DNA from: an uncultured Clostridium sp.
Lineage (GTDB): Bacteria; Bacillota; Clostridia; Lachnospirales; Lachnospiraceae
Assembly (NCBI GenBank): GCA_958349075.1
Contig: CATWBR010000222.1
Location: forward strand, 1-7,342
Length of the DNA: 7,342 nucleotides
Direction: 5' to 3'
Below are positions 6,696 through 7,342 of the stretch, piece by piece. The position numbers and the translations under genes were made by a program. The notes below the pieces were generated by a model that had not been told where the DNA came from, made no database searches, and saw nothing but the letters and a program-made list of their open reading frames with translations. Within the stretch, counting starts at the first letter, position 1. Every line of letters starts with the position of its first letter.

Positions 6696-7315
6696 AACTG
6701 CCTTTTCTGACGCCGGTCAACCAGTTAGATTATGCCTGCGTTCCATATCCGACGACACTGGAAAGAGGAGAGCGTTTGCAAAAGCCCTATCCCAGCGTGG
6801 CGGTGGCGGGCTGCGGCCTGTGCTGCATCTGCATGACGGTGGAATTTACGACAGGGAAGCAGCTTTCCGTGAACGAGTGCATTGATCTGTCCGTAGAATC
6901 GGGGGCCAATGTTTTCGGGACCGATATGGCGCGCCTGGGAGCGGCGGCGGCAGGGCGTTACGGGCTGCGGTTTGAGACGGCGGACAGCGTGGATATTCTG
7001 TGTAAATGCCTGAAAGAGGGAGGCTGTGCGGTGGTGAACGTGGGGAGAGAGAACGGAGTTTTCTCCGACGGAGGCCATTACCTGTTTGCGGCCGGGCTTG
7101 ACCGGGAAAAAACAGGAGGCGGTACAGACGGCCCGGAACGGATATGGTTTTTAGATCCTTCCTTCACGAAACAGAAATATGATCGGCCCGGCCGCCGGGA
7201 AAAGGTAGAACTGAGGGAGCCGTACATTGTGGCGGCTGCGGACACGGTGGAAGCGGAATGCGCCGCCCGCCGCCCGGCATTTTACCTGTTTTATAGGAAA
7301 AAAATTGTTCAATAA
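6692..7315 (+). CDS. Putative cytoplasmic C39-like cysteine peptidase
   Basis: A 207-residue protein without a signal peptide or membrane helices. The order of motifs resembles the C39-like papain fold: an N-terminal PVNQLDYACVPY; then a helix start VAVAGCGLCCICMTVEFTTGK, equivalent to the common 'SGCGPTxxAMVxxxLTGK' block; then a GTD turn near 76-78, RYGLRFE, a GGHY with His129 and FLDPS with Asp155. Cys41, His129 and Asp155 would form the catalytic triad. The match is by eye and the primary sequence is divergent, with Cys41 followed by Gly-Leu-Cys-Cys instead of Gly-Pro-Thr. The protein has ten cysteines, four of them at 41-47. The start overlaps the ATPase stop (ATGA), with AGGAGG at 6679-6684 and a 7-nt spacer, so it is translationally coupled to the importer. 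A role in cleaving an imported peptide or amide is inference; a non-peptidase thiol hydrolase or acyltransferase with the same fold is possible. Confidence 0.65.
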   Translation: MKLPFLTPVNQLDYACVPYPTTLERGERLQKPYPSVAVAGCGLCCICMTVEFTTGKQLSVNECIDLSVESGANVFGTDMARLGAAAAGRYGLRFETADSVDILCKCLKEGGCAVVNVGRENGVFSDGGHYLFAAGLDREKTGGGTDGPERIWFLDPSFTKQKYDRPGRREKVELREPYIVAAADTVEAECAARRPAFYLFYRKKIVQ

Positions 7316-7342
7316 CAATACGAAGAATGGGCTGCTATGGGA

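Noticed and set aside
7327..7342. Start of another gene (ATG GGC TGC TAT GGG) at the window edge
   Set aside because: Only five codons are visible and there is no convincing ribosome site, so it cannot be supported.

Overview
The window holds one uninterrupted plus-strand gene cluster for the import, and probably the breakdown, of a peptide-like or amide-type compound. The GC content looks to be in the low to mid 50s by eye. Strong AGGAGG-type ribosome binding sites, one TTG start, a lipoprotein with a Gly/Ala/Thr/Glu-rich linker and very tight gene packing point to a Gram-positive anaerobe of the Clostridia. A Lachnospiraceae-like gut organism is my best guess, but this rests on style and not on any marker gene.

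Layout: (1) 1-210, the 3' end of an ornithine cyclodeaminase/mu-crystallin family gene whose start lies outside the window. (2) 258-1835, a family 5 extracellular solute-binding lipoprotein. (3) 1836-1916, a gap with two tandem hairpins. (4) 1917-2663, a creatininase-family amidohydrolase starting at TTG. (5) 2664-2756, a 93-nt gap with only a weak hairpin. (6) 2757-3782 and 3786-4685, the two DppB/DppC-type permeases. (7) 4698-5684 and 5688-6695, the two DppD/DppF-type ATPases. (8) 6692-7315, a small cytoplasmic protein that looks like a C39-family cysteine peptidase and overlaps the last ATPase gene by four bases. The final 27 nt hold no supportable gene.

How the parts work together: the lipoprotein captures a ligand outside the cell, the DppB/DppC pair forms the membrane channel, and the DppD/DppF pair drives transport with ATP. 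All five parts of a complete importer of the Dpp/Opp class are present. Interleaved with them are three enzymes with no obvious signal peptide (for the first, only the C-terminus is visible): an OCD-like NAD(P)-dependent enzyme, a metal-dependent amidohydrolase and a putative thiol peptidase. The simplest reading is an import-and-degrade operon for a particular amide, lactam, opine-like or modified peptide substrate. The substrate cannot be read from the sequence.

Most worth a second look: the C39-like protein with its unusual cysteine cluster; the three-enzyme set around one importer; the degenerate ABC signature (LDGGR instead of LSGGQ) in the second ATPase; and the hairpins after the binding-protein gene. 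I saw no RNA genes, CRISPR arrays, insertion sequences or attachment sites.
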